Assembly: GCA_020747065.1 (NCBI GenBank)
Contig: JAGMVK010000009.1
Location: 1,550,001 to 1,614,000, forward strand
From: Cadophora sp. MPI-SDFR-AT-0126
Lineage: Eukaryota > Ascomycota > Leotiomycetes > Helotiales > Ploettnerulaceae
Direction: 5' to 3'
DNA length: 64,000 bases
Positions within the stretch are counted from its first letter, which is position 1. Every line of letters starts with the position of its first letter. Below are positions 1 through 11,327 of this stretch, piece after piece. The translations under genes and the position numbers were made by a program. Under the pieces are notes generated by a model. The model saw only the letters and a program-made list of their open reading frames with translations. It was not told the DNA's origin and did no database searches.

Positions 1-1
1 T

Positions 2-158
2 ACTCGGGTGGGCCTCCACGTTCATAGTCTGGACATTGATCGCATAGGCCGAATTCCCGGCCATTCTTGACTGCGAGTTTTTCACGGTCGCAGTAGAGGT
101 ATTTTCTGAGACCAGTGGGGTGCCCGCACTCGTACAACAGTTCGGGCCCTCGACACAT
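2..158 (-). CDS. Small Cys-containing protein, 3' part cut by the window edge
   Basis: An open frame starts at ATG 158 and runs leftward off the window, giving at least 52 residues. Visible motifs are YECGHP near residue 9, a YCDREK element, and CDQCPDYE near the edge, so Cys-Gly-His is followed by a CxxCP pair. This spacing resembles the other small minus-strand genes at 692-928, 1773-2018 and 13175-13450. No signal peptide is visible, so a secreted role is not suggested. The motifs could bind zinc, but that is inference. The C-terminus and any intron lie outside the window. The function is unknown. Confidence 0.55.
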   Translation of the reverse strand, partial: MCRGPELLYECGHPTGLRKYLYCDREKLAVKNGREFGLCDQCPDYERGGPPE

Positions 159-691
159 CTTGATTTATGGTTTCTAAAGCCCAATGACTCAATGGTTTAC
201 TGTGATGATGGAGTATGGTTTGGTACTTTCTGATTGATATCAGGATGTAGTTGGAATTGTGGAGAATTTGCAATGAAGATGATCGGAAGGTTTCCAAGGG
301 ACCAGGTGAGAAATATATAGCAACCCAAATTGCCTGTTTGCGTAAATCCGAAGGGTGTTTTTTGTTCTCAAATTGTTTTAGCTGATACAGCGGTGGCTTA
401 TGTTTTCGTCGCCTACTGCAGTTCTAAACCCTGTTTCGACCACGAGATCTTCTTGGGCTTTTGAACAGCTTCTCTCGCGACCCCCACTGCAGGGCCATTG
501 CTCTTCTATTGTAGATTCACAGTGATTTTTGTTTGTTTCCAAGATTTTTCATAGTCACAAAAGCAGATTGGTCATTAGTTGGGACAGATGCTGGAGCAGG
601 GGTTTTGTTGATTGATGTACATTGTGTTTGGGTTTCAGGTGAAGTGTTCTGCCTAGGAAGGTCAATGTCAACAGCCTAGACACAAACAAAT
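159..691. other. Intergenic, nothing recognised
   Basis: AT-rich spacer between two small minus-strand genes. No open frame with family resemblance and no repeat was seen. Confidence 0.5.
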
Positions 692-928
692 CTAGTACCT
701 ACATGACGTCGCACTTTCTGCCATGCTCAAGGCGATGTGCACGACACTCGGGACAGTGTGTACGGAAATCTCCTCTCTCATTTTATGGTCGGGGCAATCT
801 TTCGCTTTGGCGTAGCCTGGCTCCTGGATCAATTCTCCCACATACTTGCATTTCCCTCTACAGCCGTCGTCGACGATGACATAGAAGTGACCACATCGAC
901 TGTAAGTGACCTTCATAATGTTGCACAT
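692..928 (-). CDS. Small Cys-containing protein (78 aa)
   Basis: ATG 928 was chosen because the frame upstream of it has no ATG supported by family resemblance, and this start places the motif block at the N-terminus as in the sister genes. Residues near the start read YSRCGHFYVIVDDGCRGKC, followed by KDCPDHK. The CGH, CxxxC and CP arrangement matches the partial gene at the left edge (CGH, then CDQCP). No signal peptide or membrane segment is present. The function is unknown, and a small zinc-binding fold is a guess from the Cys/His spacing. The gene is one of a loose minus-strand group in the first 13.5 kb. Confidence 0.5.
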   Translation of the reverse strand: MCNIMKVTYSRCGHFYVIVDDGCRGKCKYVGELIQEPGYAKAKDCPDHKMREEISVHTVPSVVHIALSMAESATSCRY

Positions 929-1772
929 GATGAATGTTAGTTCCTTGCTTAGGAGAGGATTGTGTGCATGGGCTAAAGTTAGACCTGCTGTTGAGAAAAC
1001 AAGAGGATCTAAGACTTTTGTAGAGAAACATTCAGACAGTTTTTCTGTTGTCATTGATGCAAAGGCGCTGGGGTCTGCTTTGTTTCGAGCTGTTCATTTG
1101 CTTGTTCCCCGAAAACTCTTGTCGACTAAACAAGCCTCCACAGATTCTAGACTCTTTCTAATCCATGTCCCTAGATTGTACGATAAGTCTAGTCTCTCGT
1201 TGAAAGGAAGCACATTGTGGAATGCTAGAAAATTCAAGATTCGAAAATTAGATTTTTCGAGCTATTCCGCATATCAGAAATGTTGTGGGTATTCCCCTTT
1301 TGCCGACACGTGATATACGGCATTCCTCATGCAAGGATATCATCGACTTTTGAAGAGCGAAAGCTTCGTGGTGACCGATTTTGCTTGTATTAAGATGACT
1401 TCACTGCACTGCCACGCCGAGGAATTAAAAATAGCACATTTCCAGCACGCGTCAGATATTTCGAGCAAAATGAATAAGTCGAAGTTGCATTGGGTAAATT
1501 ATGAAGAGAAATAAAGGGATTTGGAAAAGATCTATCAAATTTTGAGAATCGATGTGGTACAATGGACTTGAAAGTAGCTGTTGCTAGCCGTCCCCAAAGA
1601 ACTGTTTCAAATTGTTGGAGCAGATTTTCTTTGTCCGAGAGATGAGACCTTATTAAATACTCATTGTTTGAGCATGACTTGACTTTGACGAAGAACAATG
1701 CCCGTGCTGGTGGCCAGAGAAAGCCACAAAGGAGTGGTATCCGATCACCGAGATGGCTTACCCCTCTGCGAA
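929..1772. other. Intergenic, no supported gene
   Basis: Spacer between two small Cys genes. Open frames on both strands here look random in composition and resemble no family. Confidence 0.4.
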
Positions 1773-2018
1773 CTAGACACTTGGATCTGCGCCTAGGATC
1801 ACTCTTTTCCTGAATCTATTTTTCTTGAGTCCCTTCTTCCAGAACTGCCACCAGTGACGGCGATATCTCGATTCGCATTCAGGACATAGCCATGGCCTAA
1901 AGATGCGTTTGGGAACGGGCTTCCGAGGTATGTGGTATAGACGGCGAGAATAACCATCTGGAGTTAGATGTACAGATCTACAGCCACAGATATAAGTATA
2001 CTGAAGTACTTTAGACAT
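1773..2018 (-). CDS. Small basic Cys-containing protein (81 aa)
   Basis: Single-exon frame from ATG 2018. The N-terminus carries YTYICGCRSVHL, the middle has PWLCPECESRYRRHWWQFWKK, and the tail is strongly basic (KKNRFRKR). The CGC motif followed by a CPEC pair mirrors the CG...CP order of the small genes on either side. There is no signal peptide. The basic tail could bind nucleic acid or act as a nuclear signal, which is inference. No annotated family was recognised. Confidence 0.5.
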   Translation of the reverse strand: MSKVLQYTYICGCRSVHLTPDGYSRRLYHIPRKPVPKRIFRPWLCPECESRYRRHWWQFWKKGLKKNRFRKRVILGADPSV

Positions 2019-3477
2019 TTTTTGGGGATGTCTCAGACATGATCAGCCGAGGACGGAAAAAGTGGGTCATTTAGATTCCCTGGGCCAATGCTGTTTAATG
2101 CATTGGTACTCTTATTGTTGTTATTCTAATCCACCAGCGGTCTTGAAACGGTCTTTCTTTATTGAAATCACTTTTTGAACGAGTGTAGTCTGTAGATTTT
2201 CTTGCCTTTGTGCAATTGATCTCAAGTGATTAGCACTACAGTCGGAATCTTAACTCCTGCTGCTTCACGAAACCGACCTTTTGGTTTAGAGGTTAATTAT
2301 ACGGTAATCGATGGCGTAATGTCTGAATAATTTCCTATTCCGCGGATTTTCATCGACTCAAACTTGTACTTTTCGAGCACGAATTTGGGCTTTGTTTTCT
2401 GCAGTGTGGGGGGCTGCTGCGAGCGGAAGGAGTCTCTTCGACGACAGGAGGAATGCCAGTGCTACTGGACTTGGTTGCGGCTGGACCCCCTGCTGTTTAC
2501 TGTGGAATCGGCGTGAGAGGGATCGTAGAAGGATCTGGCTCACGTTGGCTTGCTTCTCGAGTGACATCAGACGTCGCGTCGACGTGACTTGGGACACGCG
2601 ATTCCTGCGGAGGATCGACGTGACTCCTGTCAGTTTTCGGATGTTGCTGAAAGTCGAGAGCTTGCAGTCTCTACCGGAAGCTGCCCAAGGAACGGTGGAT
2701 CAACAGAACCCCATTGGTTTTGGACTGGAAGGATTAGCGACGATGCGGTTGAAATAGATAGAGGGTCTTACAGATTAGATACCTGAGATGCTGACCGGCG
2801 TAGTACTTGCGTTACTCTGGAGGGCGGTCTAGATAGTTTGGGTCCATTTCCATTTCTGTGACGGCGACGTGCGCGATGAAGTCCTCTCAAGATGAGATCC
2901 TCATGTTTGTTGATTTTCCACCTCGCTTTTCAAGCTCCGCCCAGATTTGAGTATAGACAGTTGCAAATGTCAAACTCGTCGTGAAGTAGGTGAGTACTGT
3001 AGTGATGGTGCTGTGTTCTTCACTCAATCCTACGATGGTTACCAGTCGTGGATCTGTGAAATCAACGTTTTTGGAGGTTGAAGAAGCGACCTCGCTTTTG
3101 TTTAGCGCTATTGTATTGTAAGCGAGTTCGGAGGGCGGTCGTTTTTAACTTTCCTGCCTGATTTTTTACGAGTCGCGATTGGATAGTCGATATTGCTTCC
3201 AAGGTTGAATTCAAGAATTTTTCAACTTCAACTCGCTTTTACCTCCCAGTGGAAATAAGGTATGTTCTCAATTCGAGCAAAAGCATCATTCCTCACTCTT
3301 GTTTACATATTTGTTCACACGGAGATCACAGCCAAAGCAGAAAAAAAGCAACATTGCTTCCCAACTAATGGGAAAAGAGGTGATTCATTCATTCTCACAC
3401 TCGACCTTGAATCGTATGCTAACTCGGGTAGGCAAACCATTTGCGGCTTCATATTCACAAGAGAAGAGATCGAAGAG
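2019..3477. other. Intergenic, no supported gene
   Basis: About 1.4 kb with overlapping open frames on both strands at 2358-2786, none with family resemblance. The last 200 bases probably hold the promoter of the spliced gene that starts at 3478. Confidence 0.4.
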
Positions 3478-3758
3478 ATGGCGAGCGACGGTCAAGAAGG
3501 CACTGGTGGACAAGGTGACAGAAATCCTAGTGAGGTAAGTTCGAATTCTCCCGCAGATCCTTGGTCTTGTAATGACCTGTATTATAGGGTTCGAGCCCAA
3601 CTTCTGCAGCAATGGAAGGGCTCTTGTCTGGCAATTCAGCATCTAAAGAACAATCAAGAAGCCTTCCACACCAAGACGATGGTCCCGCGACACAGAAGAA
3701 AGCTGCCAGTTTTGCCGAGGAAAGACTCGAGGAGTTCAAGAAGCTTGGAAAAGTTTAG
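3478..3758 (+). CDS. Small spliced hypothetical protein (75 aa)
   Basis: Two exons, 3478-3534 and 3588-3758, are joined by a 53-nt intron with a GTAAGT donor, an AATGAC branch-like site and a TTATAG acceptor, in phase 0. The joined frame is 76 codons including stop and reads cleanly, whereas the unspliced frame runs into unrelated sequence. The product starts MASDGQEGTGGQGDRNPSE, is rich in Gly/Ser/Gln and ends in a probable amphipathic helix (ASFAEERLEEFKKLGKV). There is no signal peptide or membrane segment. The function is unknown, and the composition resembles small disordered or stress-related proteins only in a general way. Confidence 0.6.
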
Positions 3759-4758
3759 GAAAAGGCCATGCGTGCTAAGTCAGCGTCGATAGCGGACATA
3801 ATACAATAATTTAAGACTCACAAAGCCTCTAAATTGAAGCTCACAGCGGATCTATAAGCTGCGACTTCAAAGGTAACTTCTCTCGAGATCTAGATGAAGC
3901 CAGCCTCGTCGGAATTGAACGCCTTACAGCAATCGCACGAGTAGGCTACAAGCTCTCTTAGTGATACCCAGTAGCAACATGTTTGGTAATAAGATATCTA
4001 TTATATGATTTCACGAATCCAAGTCTATCTTTGGGCTCAACATCTATCACTGAAGTTCTTTGGCAAAATTAAGCGAGAGTAAACAATCAAAAGAAGTTCA
4101 GGAATTCTCAGATAGAGCACAGTACAATCATCAATTGAACAATCTTTGCCTTGTTACAATATCTTGTCTAAGTCTTTCTGCCATCTGATCTTATCTCTTG
4201 ATAGATTGAATTGTCTGATGTTCTATCCGTTGATCGGACGCGGAAGGTTGAGGCAGAAAATCCAGAGGCATTATTCCCGAATTGGAATAGCATTTGGCTC
4301 TACTATTCTTAGCCTTATGAACCTTTGCACCAACCCAACTCTTTTCAAGGTAGATCAACAAAGACAACAATAACAAGAATAACGGTGAGCTTGATTTCAA
4401 TTCAACAACCACTCCACTGGCTGTAATCAGGTCTTTGTAGAAGCAGCTGACTGATTCTTGGCCTGCTCCCTTGCTTAGACCTCGGTCCTCTCACCTGGGA
4501 TCTCAAATTTCAGTTCATAGGCCCAGCGATCTCCTGGCTTCTTTTGCTTCTCGTTACCGCAGCAATTGGACTACGTCCCACTCATTCGGTCCCGCAATCC
4601 TAAAGCTCGTGCCAAAGCTTGTTAATTACTGAATCAGCGCAGCAAAGATCATCTTCTAAGGCAAGTAAAACCCACTCCGCATAGACACGTTCCTCAACTA
4701 ATAGAAGCCTGAGCAGATCAAATTCCCTGGTAGCAACACTCCCCGCGCAGGCTACACC
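3759..4758. other. Intergenic; promoter side of the coiled-coil gene
   Basis: One kilobase without a supported gene. The part just before 4759 would hold the promoter and leader of the next gene. No clear TATA box or repeat was recognised. Confidence 0.4.
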
Positions 4759-7001
4759 ATGGCTAGCGAGGACGAGATCATAGAGCTGTCTGACGACGAG
4801 TCGGTCCGGTACGTGGATGGACCACCGTCAAGTGCAGACTCCGAGCCCGAGGACGAGGACAAGAATGACGAAGACGATGAGCAGCAGGGCGATGGTGACG
4901 TCGATGAAGGCGATGGGGAGTCTCGGAATGACAATGACAAACAAGCTCGTAAGAGGCAAAAGCAATTGTCTGAGAACGGCAACTTCACTTTGTGGACGAG
5001 GGATATGGGAGATGGTTCGGCCGACTTTTGGAGTAGCAAGCCCGTGGTATTTGAGCCACCTCCAAATTGGAACCCAGAAGCAGATCGCCCACCTCGCAAC
5101 GTCTTCCTCTCAGACAAGGGGATAGAAGCCGTTACCATCTACTTGAGAGCGGCAAGAGCCCGAAAGGCACCAAAGTCTGGAACTTCAGGACAATCATCAT
5201 CAGCAGCAAGTCCCGCCCAAGGCACAGGGCATGAAATCAACAACAAAGCCATGGGATACTCGTGGAGAGCGGACTTTGACCACAACGGCCGAGTCCTTGT
5301 CAAACGAGACCCTCTGGGCTTACCTGCAATCTCCAAAGAAGGGGATATCGTCAAATGGTATGACAAGCCCTTGACAGGCAGCAGCAAACCAGTCCCAGGC
5401 TCCAAACAGTCCTATGTCGTATCCAGAAAGGACACGACAGCAAAGAATCCGCTACCTTACATCCCAAACTTTGATACCGATGACATTGGGCAATACCTCA
5501 AATCCGGCAACCGAGCCGTCGAACAGAAGCTCCTCGACTACAATGAGACTCGCAAGGCAGCAAGAAAGAGATCGAGAGTCGACTCCAACGATCCAGATGT
5601 CGTTGACCAATCTGGGAGCTATAGTAGCAATTCGAAGCGGAAGAGTGGTGATGCTACCCAAGCCATCAATACAGGATCAACTCATTCTAAGGACGATCTG
5701 TCGACCGATTTAAAATCATTCGGCAGCGGTAGAAGCAATGCATTGACACAGCCAGGCCTCGGCTTCTCGACATCTCGCAATGCGCCTAGTATGCTGGGAT
5801 CAGATAGCAATAGTCTTGTGGCCACAGCTCCTAGAGCTTGGGGACAGAACTCATTGCCAACGCAACAGGGTAGAGGTGCACCATTGGACCCCCAAGTAGC
5901 ACTTGCGAACCATCGACAACGGATGAAGAGACTACAAGAAGAGCACGATGCCGCGGTTCGCAGCAAGGAAGAGGCAGAGCAAGCATACTACTTGCTTGAA
6001 GAGAGCACAAACAAGGAGTTCGACCGGATATCTTGCAGCAACGAAGAGTCCTTGGCTACGGAATATAGACGATACAAAGAATTGAAAATCGCCTATGAAA
6101 AGCTACAAAAAGAGAACTACAAGCTAGCTCGAGATAACCAGGATCTCTGGGGTGCATACAGGGAGCAACACGACAAACTCAAGGATGCTAATAAGGAAAT
6201 GGAATACGCGCTCGGTCAAGTGCGTCGGTCCCGATCAGAATACCCGAGAGAGGTCGAGGACAAACGGCAGCAATCGATGCTCTTAGAAGAGGTCCAGAAA
6301 CAGAACCTCCTCCTGTTGCAGGACCAATCCAAGGAAAAACTCCTGATGCAGCAACAGAGAATTGATTACTTGAATGGTGAAGTCGAGCGGCTATCAACCT
6401 TGCAACGTCAAGGCCAAGTGCCTACGAATGATTCGCACGGCCGAAGTAACGAGCAAGCCCTCCAGCAACCCGATAGTAGCAAGCAGCCTACAAGCCACTG
6501 GCAACAGGTCGAGAATGGCTTCAAAGGACATGGCCGCGAGCTCAAGACTGCCTTGAAGGATCTCCGCTCCAATAGCCCTCGTAAGGATGGACAGCTCCAA
6601 CAGCAGCAATCTCCTCGGGACAAGCCTCCAACAACTGCTGGATCTTCCCAACAGCCCCCATCGACAAACACCGAGCAGCAACGTCACGAGGTAGTGGATC
6701 TGACGGCCGAGGATAAGAGACCTGGCACTCCCGAGAACACCGCTCTAGTCATCCGATCCCAGCCGCCAACGCCTGCAGCAACAGTCCCAAGGAGCAATGC
6801 CTCGGTAGGCACGCCGGGCAATGCCACTGATCGACCACGCGTCGAGGACGACGGACGTAGCAACGACACCGATAGGGACCAGGATGACGATGACGTCGGA
6901 AATAGAGATACGATTCAATTCAAATATCCACATTGTGTTCGTGAGTACTTCTTCCTTTGCTACAAAGAACGAAGAGTACTAATGTTAATGCAGCGCAATA
7001 A
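4759..7001 (+). CDS. Acidic, disordered coiled-coil protein with two SUMO-interaction-like motifs
   Basis: Starts at ATG 4759 in context CACCATGGC. The first exon is 4759-6940. A 53-nt intron (6941-6993, GTGAGT donor, TACTAAT branch site, GCAG acceptor) leads to a short last exon ending at 7001, giving 729 aa. Reading through the intron would give 755 aa. Residues 1-60 are highly acidic and contain EIIELSDDES (residues 6-15). Residues about 380-550 are a long coiled coil rich in Glu/Gln/Lys. Near the C-terminus EVVDLTAED (from residue 644) is followed by an acidic tract. Both motifs match the hydrophobic-core-plus-acidic pattern of SUMO-interaction motifs. A nuclear scaffold or SUMO-pathway partner is inferred, and no enzymatic domain is seen. 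Confidence 0.85.
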
Positions 7002-7830
7002 GACAATAGATTCCTGGCGTTGCTAGCGAGGCCACAAGTTGATAGGGGTGTAGTTTCGAGCACATTTCCAATGCATGGCAACATCATTCTCTTTGCTATT
7101 TCGAGTTGCCGTTTGTTAGATTAGAAACAATTTCCTTTTCCCCTTTCTGCAGAAACAGCGTTAAGCTCTATGAAGGACAGTATGTAGCAAACAATGAGGA
7201 TTCTCTGGTGAAGGGATACCTCTCTGAGATTCACCTGGTCCGTATTAAAGGTTTATAAAAGCAATGAAGAAAAGCATTTGCTCTTCTACCAAATCCCAGA
7301 TCCTATGACCGATACTTCCAACATGTAACTCTACAAGGTGAAAAACTTGCTCTTTTTATCATTTGGTGCTACGAAGCCAACCGCTCTTCAGGCCAAGCCG
7401 AGTTGCACATGATTGGTAGGGGATGAAATCAGATACAGTCGCGTCGTTCTTTTCCCACTCCCTCGTTTTTATTACTTTCCTTTATTACTTCTTCTGCTTC
7501 TCATCACCGGGGAGCCTCAACTGCAAACTTGTTCCGTATCTGGAGTCAGCGGCAATGAAAAAAGGTCTTAAATCACATGGTATTCTTGTGACATGACGCA
7601 TTCACAAAACGCGCAATTGCGTTGCTGCTCACGCAAGCAGTTTTATCGAGAAACACTCGCAGTCGTTGTTAATATTTTCTGTAGTGTTGAACCCTCGTTG
7701 TTGCGAGGTCAGCGCCAAGACTAGGAGGCTGCAGAAGGTCAGCTGTTCAGACAGCTCCATAGGTTACACCTGCAACCGAAGATCCAATCTTTTCGGCGCC
7801 TCGTTAGGTCCTACAGCGCTTCTTCAAGAG
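7002..7830. other. Intergenic; promoter of the HET gene
   Basis: The HET frame stays open upstream to about 7666, but without an in-frame ATG, so this stretch is taken as leader and promoter. No other gene was seen. Confidence 0.45.
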
Positions 7831-10215
7831 ATGGCTCATCTTTGCGAAACCACCTACAAGGCACTGATTGAACCAATTCCGGTCAAGGTAAACTTGGCAG
7901 ATGTCACAGACTATAATGCTAGTCAAACCTGCAAACCCTGCTCGAAGATCATTCCTGATCGCAGAAAGCTGAACAAATCGGGCACCTTTATCAAATGTGA
8001 TTATGAACGGGTGGACTTGTATCCTGACTTTCCCGATCTCAGAGCATCGACAAAATCTGGCTGTGTCCTCTGCAAGTTGATCAGGAAGGCGATTAGAAGC
8101 TCATGGGCTGTTCGACCGATGGATGAAAGGGGTGTCGGTACGCTAAGAGAAGACGACGGGTTATGGGACGATTTATTTGCGGAATCCTGGGATCGGAAAG
8201 TCAAAATTTATCAACCGACATTCTTCGTCGAGAAGGTGCCACTAAGATCAGAGTCAGGTGTTGGGCTTGATACCGGAAGGCTGGTGGTGACAGCTTTGAA
8301 CTTAGAATTCGGACCCCATAATACGACAGTGTCACACGATAATCCAAGACGGTATGAGAGGATCAGCCAGATTATTAATTTCAAAGTATTCGACTCGCAA
8401 GGTGAGCGGTTGAGTGTACTTCGGTCTCAAAATTCCACGCTGACTTTTGAAGACCTCCAAAAATCCGACCAAAAACTTCAACGAAGACTTCCCAGTCCTC
8501 AAACATTAAGCTCATCGAATCTAGATCTCATTACTCTGTGGATCAACGAATGTAAAAACAATCATGAAAAGTGCAAACTTGAAAGTAATACTTGGCTACC
8601 GAGTAGACTTCTGGATGTTGGACCTCATGATGGAACCCAGCTTCCACGCCTCATCGAAACGACGGAGTCTGCGAATCTGGGGCCATACGCAGCATTGAGC
8701 CATATGTGGGGGAGTATGATCCCACTTCGAACTCTTCAAGGGAATTACCAGGAGCTGAAGTCAGGCATCCCAATGTGGAAGTTGTCGAAGAACTTTGCGC
8801 AAGCGGTAATCACGACTCGGGAGCTGAAGCTGCGCTACCTGTGGATCGACTCACTGTGCATCATCCAAGATCTGGCTTTAGACTGGAACAAGGAGGCGGT
8901 GACTATGCACAAAGTCTACAGCCATGCAGAGGTGACCATCGTCGCGTGAGTTTAACTATTTAATATCCGATCCCGCACAGCTACTGACTGCTAGCCAAGC
9001 ACATCAGCCACGTCTACCCATGATGGATTCCTCGAGCGCAACATTTCGATGATCCCAGCTACGAAAATTTCATACAGCATTGATGATATCTCAGATCCCC
9101 GCGAAGAGACCTTGATTCTTACGCCTCAAGATGATGTGGAAACAGGACTTTGGTTTGGAGATGTTGAGGGCAGTGCTTGGAACACGAGAGGATGGACCAT
9201 GCAGGAACGAAGTCTGTCTACAAGATCACTGCACTTCTGCAGAAACAAGTTCTACTTCGAATGTCGAAGCTGTCGATTGTCGGAAGAGGGCGAGCCACTT
9301 CAATCAGCAACTTCTCAATTTGAGCTATGGCCACGACATGAAGCCTCTAGCTTGACGTCGCACACAACCTCAGATTCCGAAATGGTGAATCGGAAGCAGC
9401 TTCATGACCGTTGGACGAAAGCCGTGATGCGATATTGCAGGAGACAACTAACCAAGGATTTCGACAAACTACTCGCCATCAAAAGCGTCGCTGCAGAGAT
9501 GTCGCTGAGAATCTCTGACACGTATATTCCGTTTGCTGGGATGTGGAGAGGAAACCTGCACTTCGATCTTCTGTGGCGAGCACTCCGCGATTTGTCCAAA
9601 CCGGAGAAGTATCGCGCTCCGTCGTGGTCCTGGGCGGCGATGGATGGACCCATCGACTGGGCCAACGACATATTGAATCAACAACAAAAGTATACATCAT
9701 TGCAGAGATTGCAATTTAGTGTCCTTGATTTAGGGGAAGTTGGGCTGGGAGTCGACAAGCCGTTTTTGAAGGTCAAGGCGTTACTTGTGCCGGTTGCCTT
9801 CATCGCAGAATGTGATCATGATGAGCGATGGATCTATGGGTCACGGATCCTGCCTTATGACATCTGTGTTCGGGGCAACATATCGGCAATAGATGAACCA
9901 GCTGAGGGTATGGAGTCACTGTCGATTGACGAGGAATCTTCAAGTGAGATTCCACAAGGTTTAACCAAGATCGCCGAAGCTCAATTAGACCTGGACGATA
10001 AAGACCACCTCACTAAGTCACAACGAAAGCTGTTCTATCTGCACATTCAACACACCTGCCGCTCCACTGGTCTGATTTTGGAGCAAGAGGACGAAAACAT
10101 CAGGTTGTGGAAAAGAGTTGGAGTTGCTGCAATCTTTGGGAAGAATGAGTACGGCCTATTTTGTTCACAATTTTTAGAGCAGGATCTGGAACTTCAGGAA
10201 GTTATTCTTATTTGA
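7831..10215 (+). CDS. HET-domain (heterokaryon incompatibility) protein
   Basis: Two exons, 7831-8945 and 9000-10215, are separated by a 54-nt intron with a GTGAGT donor, a TACTGAC branch site and a CCAAG acceptor. The product is 776 aa. ATG 7831 is the first in-frame ATG. The N-terminal part has CKPC and CVLCK cysteine pairs common before fungal HET domains. The HET core starts near residue 286 with YAALSHMWG, continues with LRYLWIDSLCIIQD, and after the intron has TSATSTHDGFLERN, then WNTRGWTMQER and YRAPSWSWAAMDG. HET proteins control non-self recognition and cell death after hyphal fusion; this specific role is inferred from the family. A decayed copy of an internal segment lies just downstream at 10745-10870. 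Confidence 0.92.
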
Positions 10216-10279
10216 TGCTGTGTCTCGTCAGTCACAGAGGGGATTTCCTTTACGCTTGACTTTGGTTTCACTTTTTGCA

Positions 10280-10630
10280 ATGAACTCGATTACGAAACAC
10301 CTTTTGAGGCTAGCGAGAATATAATTGAAGAACTAAATAGCCCCAGGCTTTGTATCTAGGTTAGGCGTAAGGAACAAGGCTGACAAGCTAACACATAGCA
10401 TTAAAATATGAGCCGATACTCTTCTTCTCTCCCCAGGATCCAGTCCCACGGGACGCCTACTCACCCAAGTATCGATATCTTCTTTCCTAACTTGACCAAA
10501 ACACTCTTCACAGCTTTCCTACGAAGGCAATATCCATTTAAAGCACGTTTATATGCTATTAGCGGCGGTTATTGGCTAGGACATGCACATTTGTAAAAGC
10601 GAGATGGACACTTTTTTGGACACCAGGAAG
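10280..10630 (-). pseudogene. Decayed copy of the small Cys gene at 13175-13450, with its 3' flank
   Basis: On the minus strand about 10625-10470 encodes WCPKKCPSRFYKCACP, then an in-frame stop, then AYKRALNG and RRKAVKS. This lines up with CPDFQQCAARFYECACP, AYRRILDE and RWKAVRG of the intact gene at 13175-13450. The non-coding flank is also shared: the stretch around 10285-10400 and that around 13015-13120 both run from an ACAATGAA-like block to a run ending in AAGGCTGA. The copy has lost the N-terminal part and carries a nonsense codon. This is seen directly by eye alignment; the identity value was not computed. Confidence 0.7.
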
Positions 10631-10744
10631 CCTATAGTTTTGGAATTGCTGTTTGATAAATCGCAGATCATGCTCTCCGGTACACTCCATGAGATCTGTT
10701 TGCCGGTTGGATATCACAATCGGAGATCTACAGTGCTGCTGTCG

Positions 10745-10870
10745 CGGAACTAGCGAGGAGCTGGGTACGACCAAACATCGATGGCGAAGATGTCGACTGC
10801 CGGAAGAAGAGGGGAGCCACTTCGGTCAACTCCTCAATCAGAGTTGTGGCCACAACATGGAACCTCTGGT
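10745..10870 (+). pseudogene. Relic of a HET gene fragment
   Basis: About 100 bases match positions 9262-9355 of the intact HET gene. In the best frame the relic reads GEPLRSTPQSELWPQHGTSG, against GEPLQSATSQFELWPRHEAS in the gene. Short insertions break the frame on the 5' side. No HET core is left. Together with the small-Cys pseudogene next to it, it indicates that a HET plus small-Cys unit was once duplicated here and then decayed. Confidence 0.65.
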
Positions 10871-11327
10871 CTAGCCTTGCAGACCAACGCCCAACCCTGC
10901 GCCAGGATCGAAATGGGGTCGCCGCAACTGCGTTAGCATACACTGTCTTGATCCCCCGTGGCTTCGAGTATGGCAAATATACCGCAAGTATGAATAGAAG
11001 TCTGCCAGAATTAGGAATAGTGTCACATGCATAGGTGCATCCCTAAGCGTGTGGCTATGTAAACTAAATTCTCTTGATAAGACATCTCAGTTCGTGATCC
11101 ATTGGAAAATTTGAAAGGCCGTTATTAGGTGTGTCAGTAAGGAAAACTCCGACTTAAGCAAGTGAGACTTTTCACAAAGTATGAAAGCCACCCGATCTTT
11201 CCCTCATAGCCGCAGAAATTTCCCAGCGAATAGAACTACTCCTATCGAGGATAATCTCTCACCACAGCTGGATCACTTACTCCAGAGCATGACAGAATGC
11301 AATGCTCGATATCTGCGATCCATGGCA
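10871..11327. other. Intergenic between duplication relics and the membrane protein gene
   Basis: No supported gene. I did not find further HET-like sequence past 10870. Confidence 0.4.

Noticed and set aside
2358..2786. Overlapping open frames on both strands
   Set aside because: Both strands are open at once and neither resembles a protein family.
7666..7830. N-terminal extension of the HET protein
   Set aside because: The frame is open but has no ATG before 7831; its first codon is TTG.
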